A stretch of 64,000 nucleotides of DNA from Pilatotrama ljubarskyi (GCA_022385805.1 MU277734.1:113914-177913); one strand, 5' to 3'; positions 1-12,800 are shown, counted from the first letter of the stretch. Numbers and translations are program-made. The notes: generated from the letters alone by a model not told the origin.

Positions 1-378
1 CCAAAAGGTCCAGATAGTGGTAAGTTTCATTTTGTGCCGATCGCATCCTGGGCGAGGGGTTGCTGCGCAATCGATCGTGCGAGCCCGCGTGCCCTTAATT
101 TTCTCTGAGAGACGCGGAGATGAGCCGTACTCACCGCCCGTCTGCAGGTGCCGAACTCAGCGTCCGTGTACACCGCGACCGGCGGCCACAAGTCCCCACG
201 CTCGCCTGGCTCGCGCTCGAGCTCGGGCAGCCCGAAAAAGCCGTTCTTCCAGCGATTGTTCAGCCGCGGCTCTGGCTCGGTGGACTCCCGCGGATCCAAC
301 GGCCAGGGTAAGCGGTTGCATCGCAGGCATACTGTTGCAGGTGCTCATTCGCACCCAAGCACGGCCTCGAGGCGGTAG
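1..378 (+). CDS. 3' end of a Ser-rich protein (partial, unidentified)
   Basis: This is the end of a gene that enters from the left edge. A short exon (about 1-19) is followed by a GTAAGT donor; the intron closes at TCTGCAG near 145, and the frame continues phase 0 into a Ser/Gly/Lys-rich tail containing SPKKPFFQRLFSRGSGS, ending at a stop near 378. A GGTAAGC just before the end could be the donor of one more intron, which would move the stop slightly right. The visible part is low complexity and basic; I recognise no domain and give no function. Confidence 0.45.
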
Positions 379-1864
379 GATGCTCTCGTCATGGAGATAG
401 GTGTCGTCATAATAGGTATGTTTTCTGCCTCGTTTCCGTGGAGCCCAGTTACTGAGATTGAGCATCCATTTCGTAGGTTCCGTTGTCGTAGATGTTCCTC
501 CCTGGTTTCCGCGATGGCGTCCCATCGCTGAGCGGCCAGACTTTGGATCGCACTCCTCTCTAGCCTCTCATCCTGTTGTACTATCCGATCACACGCTCAT
601 TCGCCCTCCGCTGCATCCTCCCACTTACCACATCACCCGCCTATCATTTACGCACACGCTGTCCGGTACTGGGACCTTGCCGCATCAACCTTCTCCCATC
701 CATGTACGCTGCCTGTACGATTACCCATACGATACCGTAGAAATGAAATGTACTCGTAATAGCTCACGCTTCACTTCGTGCAAGATGATGCACGTCCTGA
801 GTCCTGCCCGGCAATTTAGGTAAACGAGTCAGCCTGGGCACAGACAGACAGAGACAGCTTGTCAACCGCTGATCCCGGTGCCCCGGCTGCACTTCGTAGC
901 TCCAAGCGCTCTGCGTTGCCTTTCACCTGAGTACCTTCACTTGGTATGGCAATATAACAGAAGTTGTGAAAATGACGTCCCGTATGCCGAAGGACTCGAG
1001 ACTGTGTCCCGCGGAGTAGGAGGATCATCTCGCGCATGGTCATTGATCTTATCTGATAAGGGCGTGGTTCTCTCCCCTCCTCTTTCACAACTTGCACTTC
1101 TGCGTGTCCTCTCGTGGCGGGCCTTACTACTGCTGTTGACCCTGGCTGTGTCAAGCGTGTCAGATGGTGTGTGCATAATCTGCTACTCGTGCCAGGAAAC
1201 CCTCTTTGAAATAGGTGCTGACGTACACCTGGGCAGATGGACCCGCATGAGCCTCAGGGCGTTTGGCCTGTAGCGTCTAGCCATACACAGTAGTTGAGAA
1301 GACACGCACAGGCGCGGTGTATGCGCCGGTCGTCTCCCGTGTCGTACCCACCAGTATCGCACCCCTGAAGTCCGTCCAAGCTCTAGTCGACCTAAGGCGA
1401 TTCGGAGCATCGCGCTTGCTGCAACATCAGGTCGCGGCATTGGCAGATCCACCACCACATCGCCTTCCGCAGAAGTGTCTTCACGAGGCAGTGCTGTCGA
1501 TCTTCCCGCCGGACTTCCTCGCCAGTAGGTTGGCGGTCTCTTCCACCAACTTGCCTCGCTGGCGCCTCAAGATAACGCAAGACGTGCTTCTCCGTCTGCC
1601 TCAAGGGCGCTGATGGTGACAACTCGCGGGCGTTTTGTGGTTTGATCCCAGAGCATTTCATTGACCTCACTGGCTTTCGACCGACAGACCCTTGATGCGT
1701 GTCCGGCGGTGGAGCTACTGAGTTCGAAACGATACGGCGGCTTGAATTATACTCATGACTCCAGATCTGCTATAAATGACTAGGGCGGGGCAGTCGCCTG
1801 GAATCGCAGTCGGCCTCTCTCGCGTGAAGCGACTCTTCTGCATCTTATTCGCACAGACTGCGTC
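379..1864. other. Intergenic, no supported gene
   Basis: About 1.5 kb between the Ser-rich 3' end and the DUF6533 gene. Open frames here are short, run on both strands and show no recognisable motif or consistent splice chain. The right end holds the promoter of the next gene. Confidence 0.5.
1771..1776 (+). promoter_or_regulatory. TATA-like box upstream of the DUF6533 gene
   Basis: TATAAA lies about 94 bases before the ATG at 1865, a plausible spacing for a core promoter with a short leader. Only the match and spacing support it. Confidence 0.4.
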
Positions 1865-3716
1865 ATGTCCGACAGTGCCGACCAGGAAAACCAGGAGTTG
1901 ATCACCGCTCTACGACTCTTGTACGTGACCATTCGCTGGTCGGGCGACGCTGCAGCCTAGTAAAGCTGACTCTACAGCTCAACGCAGCACGATCAGTAAC
2001 ACATGCGAAATCGTTGGAGTCGGTCAGTATTAAGCCAAGCCCGGACGTCCATCTTCTGACGGATCACACAGCTCTGCTAGCCTACGATCACCTACTCACT
2101 TTCTCAGACGAAGTCCACTTCGTCTGGGGTCGCAAATTTTCCGGGGCTACCGTAGTATTCGTGCTCAACCGGTACGTGACGTTGTTCAGCAAGATCGTCC
2201 TACCCATCAGCACGTTCTGGTGGCCGAACCAAACGGATAAGGTGCGTGATACTGCTGTTACATTCTCGTGCATTGCTGATAGATATCTACAGAGGTATCT
2301 ACATTGAATATGACTGGAGGTGTAATGTGCCTTAAGGCCTGTCGCAGCTGCGCCGCTCCGGTCATCCTGACGGAGATCTTCACGGTCGTGGCGTACTTTG
2401 TTGTCGCAGGTACGCCATCATGTCAGACACTGATACACGCGTATGCTTACAGTGTTATAGTATTCTCTGCGCTGCGAGTATATGCTATCTGGGATAAGGA
2501 TTGGAGGCCTCTCCTACTGGTTCTCATCATAGCACTGAGCGTACCGGTGACCAACATGGTGAGCGAGTTCCCCTCTTCGCATAGGCAGCTACTCAGCGTC
2601 CTTAGTATCACTACATACAATCCATCCCTCAAGCGTTCCTGTATCCCCTATACGGGTGTGCGGAAAGCACCACCCTAGATGAAGATCAACTAGACGCGTA
2701 CGCTGAATCTTCATATCTTGTGTTCGCTTCGAAATGCTCATCGTCGTTCATCTTCAGACGTACGTCCATACTGTGATATCGCCAAAGGACGATATCTCGG
2801 TATACTTCTGTCTCCTCACATAGCCTTCGACAGTCTCGCTTGCCACGCATACATGTGCAATAGCCGCCGACTTGCTCGTACTGGTCCTGACCTGGATCAA
2901 GACGTACGAGGTCAAAAAGCTGGCAGCAGTGCTTCGTACAGACGCCTCTTTCTCATACTTGCTGCTCCGAGATGGTGAGTCTGGCGGCGTGTGCGACGAT
3001 TACGTGAAACTGACGCGTTTGACAGGCACGCTCTACTTCGGGTACGCTCGGCCTCTGCGAGTTCGTCCTCAGGAGTGCTGACTTGACTGCATCTCAGAAC
3101 GATGCTTATCCTGAATGCCGTGGACCTCATCGTCCTTCGAAGTGACGTCGTATGTTCCTCGACCCCGTCCCAGCTTTCAAAGATCTGAGATAACCTGCAA
3201 TAGATATTCAACCCTCTGCCTATCTTCATCGACGTGTGAGTTGAGCAAGCACTCCAGTCCACGCACGCTCACGGGCTTTATTTCAGCTTCACTTGCATCC
3301 TGATATCCCGTTTCATGCTCAATCTGCGTGAAGTGGCAGGACGAGCAAGCGGGAGCGGGCTGTCGACATCGGAGGTCTCGTCGCGTATCTCGACAGTGCG
3401 ATTCTCTCCCGATATTGTCGGCGATCTAGGGGCACCCCTCGGCCACGGCGAGTGGGTTGGCACCACCCTGAACGTGGACGCTCTCTCGACGGTAAACTCT
3501 ACGCATCTCGGCGACGACGTCAAGGATACGGATCCGAGAGTATGGGAAGCGACGGTCCGAAAACCGCTTGAGACCGGGATGTTCGATGTAGAAGATCAAG
3601 TCCTGGAACTGCAAGCCGCGGTGTCGTCATGGTGCGTCTGCTACACTGGCAGTACTGGAGAGACGTGCACGCTCATGCTGGAGCAGCCGCAGTACATGAG
3701 CCCGCCTATGGCTTAG
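1865..3716 (+). CDS. DUF6533 family multi-pass membrane protein
   Basis: Spliced gene starting MSDSADQENQ. After the first intron (GTACGT at 1921 to ACAG near 1978) comes a stretch with LLAYDHLLTFSDEV and WGRKFSGATVVFVLNRY, the signature of the DUF6533 domain at the N-terminus of many Agaricomycete membrane proteins. Further hydrophobic segments follow (ILTEIFTVVAYFVVAG, VIVFSALRVYAIWDKDW, LLLVLIIALSVPV, a segment around YEVKKL, GTLYFG, and IFIDVFTCILISRFMLNLRE after joining exons across two introns near 3148-3292), so about seven membrane spans are likely. The C-terminal ~130 residues are hydrophilic and probably cytosolic. Molecular function is unknown for the family; a receptor-like role is speculative. 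The first exons and the 3' part are secure; some middle splice sites are less certain. Confidence 0.8.
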
Positions 3717-4206
3717 AAAGAGGAGTCCCCATTCAGAGTGTATTATCTCTTGTACATGTGCCCCGTACCGTATCGCCGCGCAGTCACAGTGCTTGGGCAG
3801 CTACGAGTGCTACGCGCTAATTTTATACTACATCCACTCTCATATACCCAATTGTGTTTATGATGCTGCTATTCGCTATCCGGATTACAGTCGTAACGAC
3901 ATGCGACGCCGGTGAGAACGCGGAGGAGACGCAGCACGGGACGAATGTGCCCACCATGTACCCACTAGTCGCCTAAGACACCTCTCGCCACAGCCAAGTC
4001 CATGGTTGTGCGAGTTCAGCAGACAGTATCTTGAGTCTCGACCAGAACCAGCGCGAATACCTAGTCGATTGATCAATGGTTGTGACCAGCAAAGACGAAG
4101 GGACGTGATAGAAGACGGGTCAGGTACGAGGACTGGGAGAAGGACGATAGAAAAGAAAAGTCGAGCGCAAGAAAGCCTGGACTTGGGAACCCGCGAGAGG
4201 GTGGCT
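3717..4206. other. Intergenic between convergent genes
   Basis: About 490 bases between the 3' ends of the DUF6533 gene (+) and the protease-like gene (-). Nothing recognisable beyond likely 3' untranslated sequence. Confidence 0.5.
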
Positions 4207-5821
4207 CTAGGCGACATCAGCTGGCAGGGGGAAGATGTTGGCGTCGATACCGTACTCCCTCAGGCGCTTGACGAGGAAGTCGATGGACGTGACGAAGGAG
4301 CAGTCCGAGACGTCAGGGTCCCCATTCCTGCCAGTGAGCATGCCGCAGATCTGCCCCCCGCCAGCGACGACGACAGATCCAGAGTCTCCGCGCAGGAGAA
4401 AGGGCCAGACTGGGAGTCGCGCGGCATCACGGTGATTTCTTTCGACATAGTAGTGCTTGGCTCGCCCTTGAAGGAGTATCGCACGAAGGAGCGTACAGTG
4501 TTGAGGCGGCCAACAGTGAGGCCGGAGGCGTTCCCGTTCTTGATGACCATGATGGCGGGCTCTGCGTGATCGGCGTCATGAGCCTGGGTCGTGGGATGAG
4601 TCTTGAGCATCTCTGCGTCCGAGGGCGCGCTGCGGCATCTGAGAAGACGGTCGCCAGGATAATCGAATGACTGCCGGTTGGTGAAATTTAAACGGTCAGG
4701 ACGCATCCACGCAGTGAGCTCCGCGACCGAGGCGGAGCCAAGGTCGATGACGTTCCCCACGAAGTTCCGCTTCGAGACCATGGTCGGGTAGATCTCGACG
4801 ACGGCCCAGTCGTCGGTGTAGCCGTTGTCGCCGAAGTTGCAGCTGAGGGGAGGGGACAAGACGACGTGGCCGAGGACCCGGTTCGTCTCGTTCCCCCAAT
4901 CCTTGTTCACCTCGACGAGCAGCTTCTCGAACGCCTCGATAGCCTTCTTTGCTTTTTCCATCTCGGACCTCGCGTCGTCCTGTTCCTGAGCAGCCTCATC
5001 TGGATCCTCCATGGCCGCGGCTGCCTCCAAGCGCTTATTGAGGTGCTCGATAGTGATGTGCTTTTTGTCAATCGCCAGTTCGATATCCCTGACGCGAGCT
5101 CTGAAAGCGACCTCTCCCATGAGCAAGACCTCCCTATGAGGTGCACCAGCGCCATCCCTGAACTCGTGAAGCTCGTTCTTCTCGTGACGGGGGTCGAAGA
5201 GGACGTGTCTGGCGGTGAGCATGAAGAGGATGCCGGGCTTAGCACGGTCTGTGAAGAAGAAGCTCCCAGTCCCCTCTACGTCGGGCGTCGTCGCGTTACA
5301 GATAGGGATACCGAGGGAAGTGGAGAAGGGTTTGCGCAGGCGGGCAGCAGGGTTGGAGCTGAGTGCCGGTCTGTACAGCGACGCATTGAGGGTGGACTGG
5401 GACTCGCGGATGTCAACGTGAACGTCGCTGATGCCGTGTTCGACGAGGATGGAGCGGCAGCGGAGGGCGACCTGGATGCCTTCCTCGGCAGAGAGAGAAC
5501 GAGGCTGAACTCCTACGAGGATGACGGCGGGAGGTGACGGTCGACCGACTACGCCGATGCGAAGGGGGATCATACTGGTACAGCGGACGCCAGCCTCCTG
5601 CAGATACTCGTCCATGGCAGGACCAATAGTCTTCTCCCAGAGGCCGCAGAGAGGATGCGAGCCGAGGGGCGACAACTCCTTGGAGTCAAGATAAGCCTCC
5701 GGACCTGTCGGCCTCCTCCAGACATCGCAGCTGGAGCGAGCGACTAAGCGAGGTTTGGATGGCAGCCCATGGTAATAGTGCGTCGCTTCGATGTCGGAGG
5801 GACAGTAGGGGGCAGGGGGTG
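4207..5821 (-). pseudogene. Trypsin-like serine protease with coiled-coil insert, frameshifted
   Basis: Matches a large Agaricomycete family of intracellular trypsin-fold proteins. Reading leftward: EATHYYHGLPSKPRLVARSS near the N-terminus, GSHPLCGLWEKTIGPAMDEY, the His motif LFMLTARHVLF, a charged coiled-coil insert of about 90 residues (KRLEAAAAMEDPDEAA and following), the Asp motif TDDWAVVEIYP, then PRDSQSGPFS. At about 4393-4394 the frame breaks: RGDSGSVVVAGGGQICG, with the nucleophile Ser, is in a different frame and continues to the stop at 4207. No GT-AG intron fits the gap, so this is a 1-base loss (or 2-base gain) or a sequencing error. Without repair the long frame reads past the active site and ends at 4260. 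The start is not resolved: the coding frame runs back to a likely acceptor at 5821 and I could not place the first exon. Family peptidase activity is assumed, not shown. Confidence 0.75.
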
Positions 5822-8800
5822 CTGAAGAGATTGATGTCTGACTCTATGTCACGATCAGCATCGCACTCATTGATTGCATGTATTGCGGCGTTCGTACCAT
5901 CCTTCCTTTCACATATGCGCCCTCTGTCGCGTGCAGCGAGTGACAATACGTCTTCCAGCTGTACCTCGATGAACTAGATGGGATGCAACAATTGGACTGC
6001 TCGAGTCTCGATGACAGCTCGAACCGGACGTCGCAGAGAGTCCAGCGGCCGCGCACCGGGCGGCGCTTAGGCGAGTCCAACATATGAAGGCATTGCCACG
6101 CGACGAGAACTTCAACGACCCGAAGCTCCTGCCATCCTGGGAGCGCCAATACGCACTGTTCCATGCACAGAGATGCAACTGCTTCGCTCCCTGGCACGCC
6201 TTTCGCGCTGCTCCGTGTCTTGGACGCAGGCGGTAGGCTCATGCTGCGCCCACGTCATGCAGCAGCGCAATCCGCGTCCGTCTGCGTGAAACCCAGTCAG
6301 CTCCATGGCTCTCGCCGGGTCCTATAGTAACGGCATCTTACGACCACCCTTGTCAGCTCGAATCAATGCCATGACGTAGGGCACGAGAACATACCTGCAG
6401 CCTGGTTTCTCGACTTGTCTCGCTCCCAACAGGTCTAGAGATGAGGAGCGGGGTGCTTGGGGGCTGCCACGGGCGAGAACAGGATGACAGGATGCACCGT
6501 GAGCCATGAGGCTCGTGTGCGCACCATATTCCCACTCAGCTCAGCGACTCTAGTCGCCGGCAACACGTTTCGCCACAGCCCCTAAGCTCATGATCGTGTG
6601 AGGCCAACGAGACCTCCCCGCGCACTGGGAGCGCAAACTGCGCACGCGCGAGGCCGAGCTTCGTCTTCTCCCTCAACCTTCGACCTGACTTCTCCCTGGT
6701 CTCCTTCGCGTCTGCCATCCACGGCAAAGACGTCGACGGCGAACTTCGTCGTCGTGCACCACCACCGAGCTGGTGGCTCGATACGTAAGCACCAGGGCGT
6801 GTGCGCGATCAAATGACCGCGGCGTGTTCGTCTCAGAGACACACTCCAATCATGCGATCGAGGCCGGCGAAGCGTCGCGAGCCTGGCATCTTGTGAGCGC
6901 GGGTGCACCGTTCGAATTGGGCATATGGTTCCTGTCGTGGGTTGAGGCGAGGTGGCGAGGGGCAAAGCGCGGCTACGAGCGCGAGGCGAGGATGCGGGGA
7001 CGCGCCTGCTGGAGGAAGCTTCTCCGACTACCCCCGTCGTCGCTTACGGAGATGCGAGATGAGCGCATAGACGTCCGTCCTAGCAGAAGTACGGCAGTGC
7101 TGTGCGGACGCACCGGATGAGTAAGGAGGTGAGCGCGAGTCGGGGAGTCGCTGCGAGCGGATTACAAAGCTCCAGACGGGGCTTTAGCCACAGACGGTGC
7201 CTGGAGCGAAGGCCGAGGAGGACGCAGCGCGCAGCGAGCGTGCGGCTGCACAGGCGCGGGGTCGATCGTGCGAGAACTCTGGTAGACGTCAGCGAGCGTG
7301 CGGGGCAATGCGGGGACGCGATCATTCGGTGTCAGCGCAGGCGACATGACGTGGAAAGCGAACGGTGCAGGAATCTCTTGGAGACGCACCACGATGGAGT
7401 CAGCTGTGGCCGTTGTGGGCAGAGGGAAGTCTTCAAGCTGGGGATTCCCATAGCGGATGGGCTGATAGTGCGTGCGCAGCCGGAAACGCGATTATCTGGG
7501 AAGCCATGAGCGGGCGGGCGTGCTCAGACGGCCGTCTGCTGACTTGGTCCAGGAGCCGAGAGGTGGGCGTGGGCAACTGCGACACGGCAGGCAAGGGATT
7601 TTTATCCCCATGCCCCTACGTATGCGATACTTTTCCTGGCGCTCATTTGCCGTGTGAGATGCTGGTGATAGCCCCGTAGAAGGCGGGAACTTCTAAACGC
7701 GTGTACAGGCTATAACATGCGTATGACACCTAGAGTAGGGGGAGGGGGAAGGAGGTAATCCACCTTTGTCTGCCGTGCGAGGGGCCGATTCGGAGAGTTC
7801 AGGACGGGCTGCACGGCGGGCAATGGACAATATTCTCCTCCAGAAGACACAGAGGAACGAAACGGACCGGGGCGTGTCTTCCATTTCCTGGAGGGAATGA
7901 GTTGGCGATACTGAGTTTTGCCCAAACAGCTGTTTTTATGCCGAATTCAACGATGTACTTACTCAAGTAAGCGTAGTCGTCCACTTTTCTGCGTTGCTGA
8001 CCACGTCGGCGAAATGAGAACAGTCGCTGCACTTTTCCTAGACTGTTGCAGCTGTGAATATTTATTGGGTAATGCCCGTCGTGCTGTGCGCTGCGAACGT
8101 CGACGCAGGCTTCAGTTTCATGCCGAGTTCCGTTCATTCGCCACCAAGAAACTTCCGTGCAATGGTTCGTGGCAGGAATACGCAGAGCTAGCAATGATAG
8201 GCAGCCGTCCCGGGCTCGGCCCCTGCTAGTTATGAAGAAACGCAGGCACGAGGGGCAATGGCCCAAGCTCTGGCCCGGAACAGGCAGGGGAAATGGGCGG
8301 AATTGTTCTCCTGGTTCTGGCCCGGAGACAGTCTGGGAATTCCGATAAGAGTGCACCAAGTACCGCATTGATGTTGTTTGTTATCCAGTAAGTAATGGTA
8401 CTTACTCAGATTCCGGACCGGAACCAGCTTGTAAGCAGGTTGTCGACAGGAGTCCAGTTCAGGTCAAATTCCCGGCCTGTTCAGGAGCGGAGCACGGGCC
8501 AATGCCCCTCGTGAGGGTTCTGTTGCGCCGGGCGATCGAGCTCTGCGCTTTGAGAGTGCTCTTTCTGTGAATACGGCAGATATACAGAAGACGGGTCTGG
8601 CAGAAAAGCGGCACGGACCATTGGGGCTTGGAGGGAGCAGCACAATAGCAGCACAATCAAGCGAGGGCTATTGATCGAGGATAAAGCCCCTGTAACTCCA
8701 CTTATCCGGACGGCTAAGTTGGTTATCCGAGCAACCTTATAATGTAAACTCGCGCTCCGAGCCGAGATTCCGTCAGACCGAGCTTTCTCTCCTCCACCTC

Positions 8801-9021
8801 ACCGCGAGGCGTTCGCCTCGCCTTCCTCTGCGCTAGCTCGCCCTACATATACCCTCTCGCGCCCGCACGCATACCCACTCTCCCCATTAGCTTCTTGTAC
8901 TCTCGCTCACCCCGATACCTCCGCTGCTGCGACTGCGACTGCTACTGCGACGCTCTCCAAGCGACGCCACATTCTCCAGTCCGCGCATACCAACCTCTTC
9001 TCCTCGCCACATACCCAAGCC
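5822..9021. other. Gene-poor stretch, nothing recognised
   Basis: About 3.2 kb. Frames of up to 189 codons exist but lack ATG starts, domain motifs or splice chains. The first few hundred bases may contain the missing first exon of the protease-like gene. From about 8750 the composition turns C/T-rich, as expected for the promoter and leader of the gene at 9022. Confidence 0.45.
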
Positions 9022-9852
9022 ATGACAGAATACGACTACTCCCCGGACGCCTACGAACGGTTCCAAGCCAAAATGGCTGGCGTCGGAAGCTGGGTCACCG
9101 AGCAGCGACACCATGCACCCAAGTATTCCAACCCGTTCGTCCCGGACCAGGCGTCCTCATCATCCAAGCCCCGCACACCTTCCCGCCAGGAAGACTACTC
9201 CCGACACCAGGAGCGTCCGCAGCCCTCCCGCTCCCGGACGCTCCCAAACCCCCCAACAGGCTCCGGCTCGCATGGGCAGACGTCCCGAGCCTACGCCTAC
9301 GCGCAACAGGGTCCTGGCGACCCGCACAGCCGCCATCGGACGGCGCGTTCTCCCCAACGCTCAGGATCGCTACCACCAGATCCCCGGTACCCCTCCACCA
9401 CCTACGCCGCTGCAGCGCCCACGCCGCCCGTCCCCCATCCGGCCGTGCAGCGGACATCTCCGGTTGCGTATGCGCCCCCGCCTCCGCCGGGATACCGCAC
9501 GCGCCAGGTCGAGTACAGCTACAAGCCCGGGCAGCCCATCGTGCTCCCGCCACCACGCCCCGGCGAGACGTATGTCATCATTCCGCCCAAGGGCGGGCGC
9601 GTCGACGTCGTCCCCGACCCGCGCGGCTCGTCCTCCTCCCACTCCCGCTCGCAGACGACGTCGCGTTCGACGTCGCGCAGCAGCGCGAGCAAGCCGGGCA
9701 GCCCCACGAAAAAGAGCAACGACGCGCTCCTGAAACGGCTGCTCACGAACCTCACGCCGAACGTCGAGTGGGGCAACTCCTCGTCCGGCTCGCGTTCTAC
9801 TGGCCGCACGCTCACGCGCGAGCCTGGCAGGCGGCGCTCAACCTCCCGGTGA
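9022..9852 (+). CDS. Pro/Ser-rich hypothetical protein, unspliced
   Basis: One uninterrupted frame of 276 codons beginning MTEYDYSPDAYERFQAKMAG. The N-terminal 40 residues look ordered (aromatic and acidic residues, GVGSWVTEQ). The rest is low complexity: Pro-rich tracts (YAPPPPPGYRTRQVEYSYKP), a short hydrophobic GETYVIIPPKGGRVDVVPD, and a Ser/Arg-rich C-terminus resembling an RS domain. No catalytic or binding motif is recognised. A C/T-rich leader with short ATG-free exon-like sequence precedes the ATG, typical of expressed fungal genes. The codon bias (strong C/G third positions) agrees with real coding, whereas an overlapping 366-codon frame in another phase is taken as a shadow. Function unknown. 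Confidence 0.65.
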   Translation: MTEYDYSPDAYERFQAKMAGVGSWVTEQRHHAPKYSNPFVPDQASSSSKPRTPSRQEDYSRHQERPQPSRSRTLPNPPTGSGSHGQTSRAYAYAQQGPGDPHSRHRTARSPQRSGSLPPDPRYPSTTYAAAAPTPPVPHPAVQRTSPVAYAPPPPPGYRTRQVEYSYKPGQPIVLPPPRPGETYVIIPPKGGRVDVVPDPRGSSSSHSRSQTTSRSTSRSSASKPGSPTKKSNDALLKRLLTNLTPNVEWGNSSSGSRSTGRTLTREPGRRRSTSR

Positions 9853-12800
9853 CGATCCGCGTCCGCCTGCGGCGCGTCTGCCCGCGTCCTTCCTCCGTTC
9901 TGCTTCTTCCTTCATCTCCGACTCCGAGACACCGCACTACACGCTCCTTCGTTCCGACCGTGCCACATCGCCGAGTTCCCTGCCCAAAACCCTGACGCTC
10001 CTTCATTATACGATCGCGAGCTCGTTCTGCCACGCTTAGGTAATGTTAATCTCTCGCAGCTCCCATTCCCGTGCCCGTACTGTTAGTAGCTGTATCCCTG
10101 TAGGTAGATGCCCCCTTTTAGATTTCAGCAATGGAACCTGTGATTCAAACCCTCTCCTCAGCTGCGTTGCTCCTGCTTCTGGGCCGGAGGAAGCAAGAAA
10201 GGGTACCTTCGCCAGGGTTCGAACCGCGGTACAGGGTGCTTGCGCTCAATAGAGTCGCTCGGGCCGCGGCTCCGGATCTGCGCTCTCCGTTGAGCGCCCA
10301 TGCCCTCGCCTCCGAGCGCTTAGCTCATTCATCCCGGCCTTCATGAATTATTCGTGCGTCGCTATCCATTACAGCGCATCGCATGTGTCCGCGCGGATGT
10401 CGGTCGTCTCAGGTACGCTGGGCCGATGTCCGTGCTCTGATTATCGAGAAGCACAGGGTACGTAGGAAGATGAGCCGCCCAGCGTTCATATCTTGACCAC
10501 CGGCAGCTCAACGTGAACTTCGCTTCGCACCCTATGTGCGTGTAAATCATCGCATACGCGTGTTATATGCAAGAAGCTACACTCCTTCACCCTCACTATC
10601 TTGCAGAAGGGTATGCAAGTGCACGATCAACGTCCATCAGTCTCTCTGAGACGGAGCACTTTCAGCGCGCCGGATAGGCGCCCGTTCATTCCCGCCTGCG
10701 CCTCGCCTCCTGCACCACATCTCCATTCTCCGCCGCACGCACATGTCTCGGAGGCTGTATGATCCTATGGGTCCATATGTCCGCCGTCCATCGTCGCGCA
10801 TCGCTGTTCGGCTCAGGATCGAGGGGGACATCGCGCGAGACGGTGCGTCGGGCGATCTCGATCACTCGAACAAGACCGGTGTGCCACCCAGATGTGCGTG
10901 TGCCACCCGGCAAATTCTTCCGCGCTGTGGATCTGTCATTCATGTCGCGATACATTTGACGGGTGTGTTATGGGTCCGCGTTGGGATTTGGAGGCGGCGG
11001 CGTAGAAGCTTGGCTGAGGTGGCGGTGGGGAGGACTCGATCGTGATGGTTCTGGCAGGTGTGCGATCGGGTGAACGAAGATTTGTTTTACTCTTTGGAGG
11101 GGCAGGTGTCGAAGTGGGTGCGGGAACGTGTCGGGAGGAGGCCGCGTCGATCTGAGATATAAGGAAAGGTCCTTGACGAGCGGGAATGGTTTTCCTGTTA
11201 TGAGGTGAGTAGAAGGCTGTAGTCATCGCATACTGTACAGTAACAGGTTGAAGTCCTCCGACGAGACCACGGTACAGTGCTGAATGAGAGAGCGCCAAAT
11301 GTCATAGCTACGTCCGCTGCCAGTATTTTACATATTAATAATAGCGGTCTTCGACGGGGACAGCACTCAAACGCAGGTACATCCATAGCTTGCTCGAGGC
11401 GGTCGCGACTCGCGAGCTCTCCCTTGCATTCTTCAGACTTCGGGCTTGACAGTGAGCCGTAGCAGAGCAGAGCAAGCAGTGCGTGTCGGTGTAATTTTCA
11501 CAGAGATGAAGATGCACTTAGAGTTGCTGACGCTTCGTACAGCCCACGCACCCTGGTTTTCAAAGCAGGCTGCGGGCCGTCCAAGAGCTGGTGTCGAAGA
11601 GAACCATATCCAGGGAGGGATACTATATTGCAAGTGGCTATGCCCCCCACGTGGCAAATCTGGTCCCGGCGGCATCGTCCCGCCCGACCGCGTCGGGATG
11701 CGCTGTAGACGCCCGACGGACATTGACGCGCCGTGTGCCACTCAGCCACAGGGCGCGTCGGAGTCGCTCCAAAGGCGGGTGTCCGCTCTCTTTTCTCTTC
11801 TTCCACCATCGTTGTCTCGCGCTTGCGATACTCTAAGTCCCATCTTCCTCCATGCCTCTTCAGACAACCACTGGACACTCAGGGAGTCCCTTGCCGGCTT
11901 GTTCTCTCGGTGTTCTCTCAGGCTCGCGTCGGTAAGTACCGTCTACCGCAGCACTCTGGGGCAGAGTCTTTCTGACTCTGCTATATATGCGATCATCGTT
12001 TAGCCCGTGCACTTCATCGTGGCTATCTCCAGCTGCTTTGACACTACTGGACGATGCTCGTTACGGATGAGCTGCATATAGGAGCTCTTCGCGTCGGATC
12101 GCCGTGACACGGTATCAAACGACTTAGGGTAACACTCGAAGTCCTCGATGTGACCACAGCCCGTCGCAGCCTGGAGAGGCAACCCAGGATGACGCATTGG
12201 CGCAACTTCATGGCCCCATGCCACCTTTGCTACGGCAGACATTACTTCCGGTGAGTGCAGCACTATGGAGATATGGCTACCCGGAACTCATCGAATGCTC
12301 TCAGGTTCGTGCCGGCAGGCTGTGCATCACCGTCTTACACATGACATGCATGGAGGTAATCTGAGCATCGATGTTGCTTATTCATCTTGCGACAGACGCG
12401 TTGAAACGCTCCCCTCTGGATCTATTTGTGCCTCGCGTCTCCTACGACAAAGACAAAGTGAGTGTAGGTGCTCACCGTGCAGACAAGCAGCTGAGCACCG
12501 TCCAGAATTATTCGTACAGTCCTACTGGGGCTATTAAGGAAAGCAGCTCTCGCCGTTGAGACGGACTTGACAGTTTGACGCCTACCCTCCGTCAAGGGCG
12601 TGCACATGGCTGAAGTTCCTAGGTTCGAGCGTTTCATCGTCGTATATGCCATTTACTGACAGACAGTCCGGTAGCGACGCTGCCGCAGCACTTGCGAACG
12701 GATCGCGCGCGAACGACCTTCTCACCTCTCTATCGTCACTGGCTCGCTGCGCCGCCCGCACCGAATCGGGGAGTTCAGACCTGGCACTGAGAACTCGGAG

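Noticed and set aside
4866..5537. Open frame of 223 codons on the plus strand
   Set aside because: Antisense to the protease-like gene, whose catalytic motifs are on the minus strand.
7799..8368. Open frame of 189 codons on the minus strand
   Set aside because: No ATG at its start, no recognisable domain and no coding-like codon bias; treated as chance.
8895..9995. Open frame of 366 codons on the plus strand
   Set aside because: Overlaps the 9022-9852 gene in another phase, lacks an ATG at its listed edge and has shadow-like Pro/Arg/His composition.
10205..10230. GGTTCGAACC resembling a tRNA T-loop/B-box
   Set aside because: It is a palindrome; the flanking five-base stems do not pair on either strand and no D-arm or anticodon arm is present.
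10936..11298. Open frame of 120 codons on the minus strand with a Pro/Ser-rich end
   Set aside because: Begins at TTG rather than ATG, no splice-supported upstream exon, no homology recognised.
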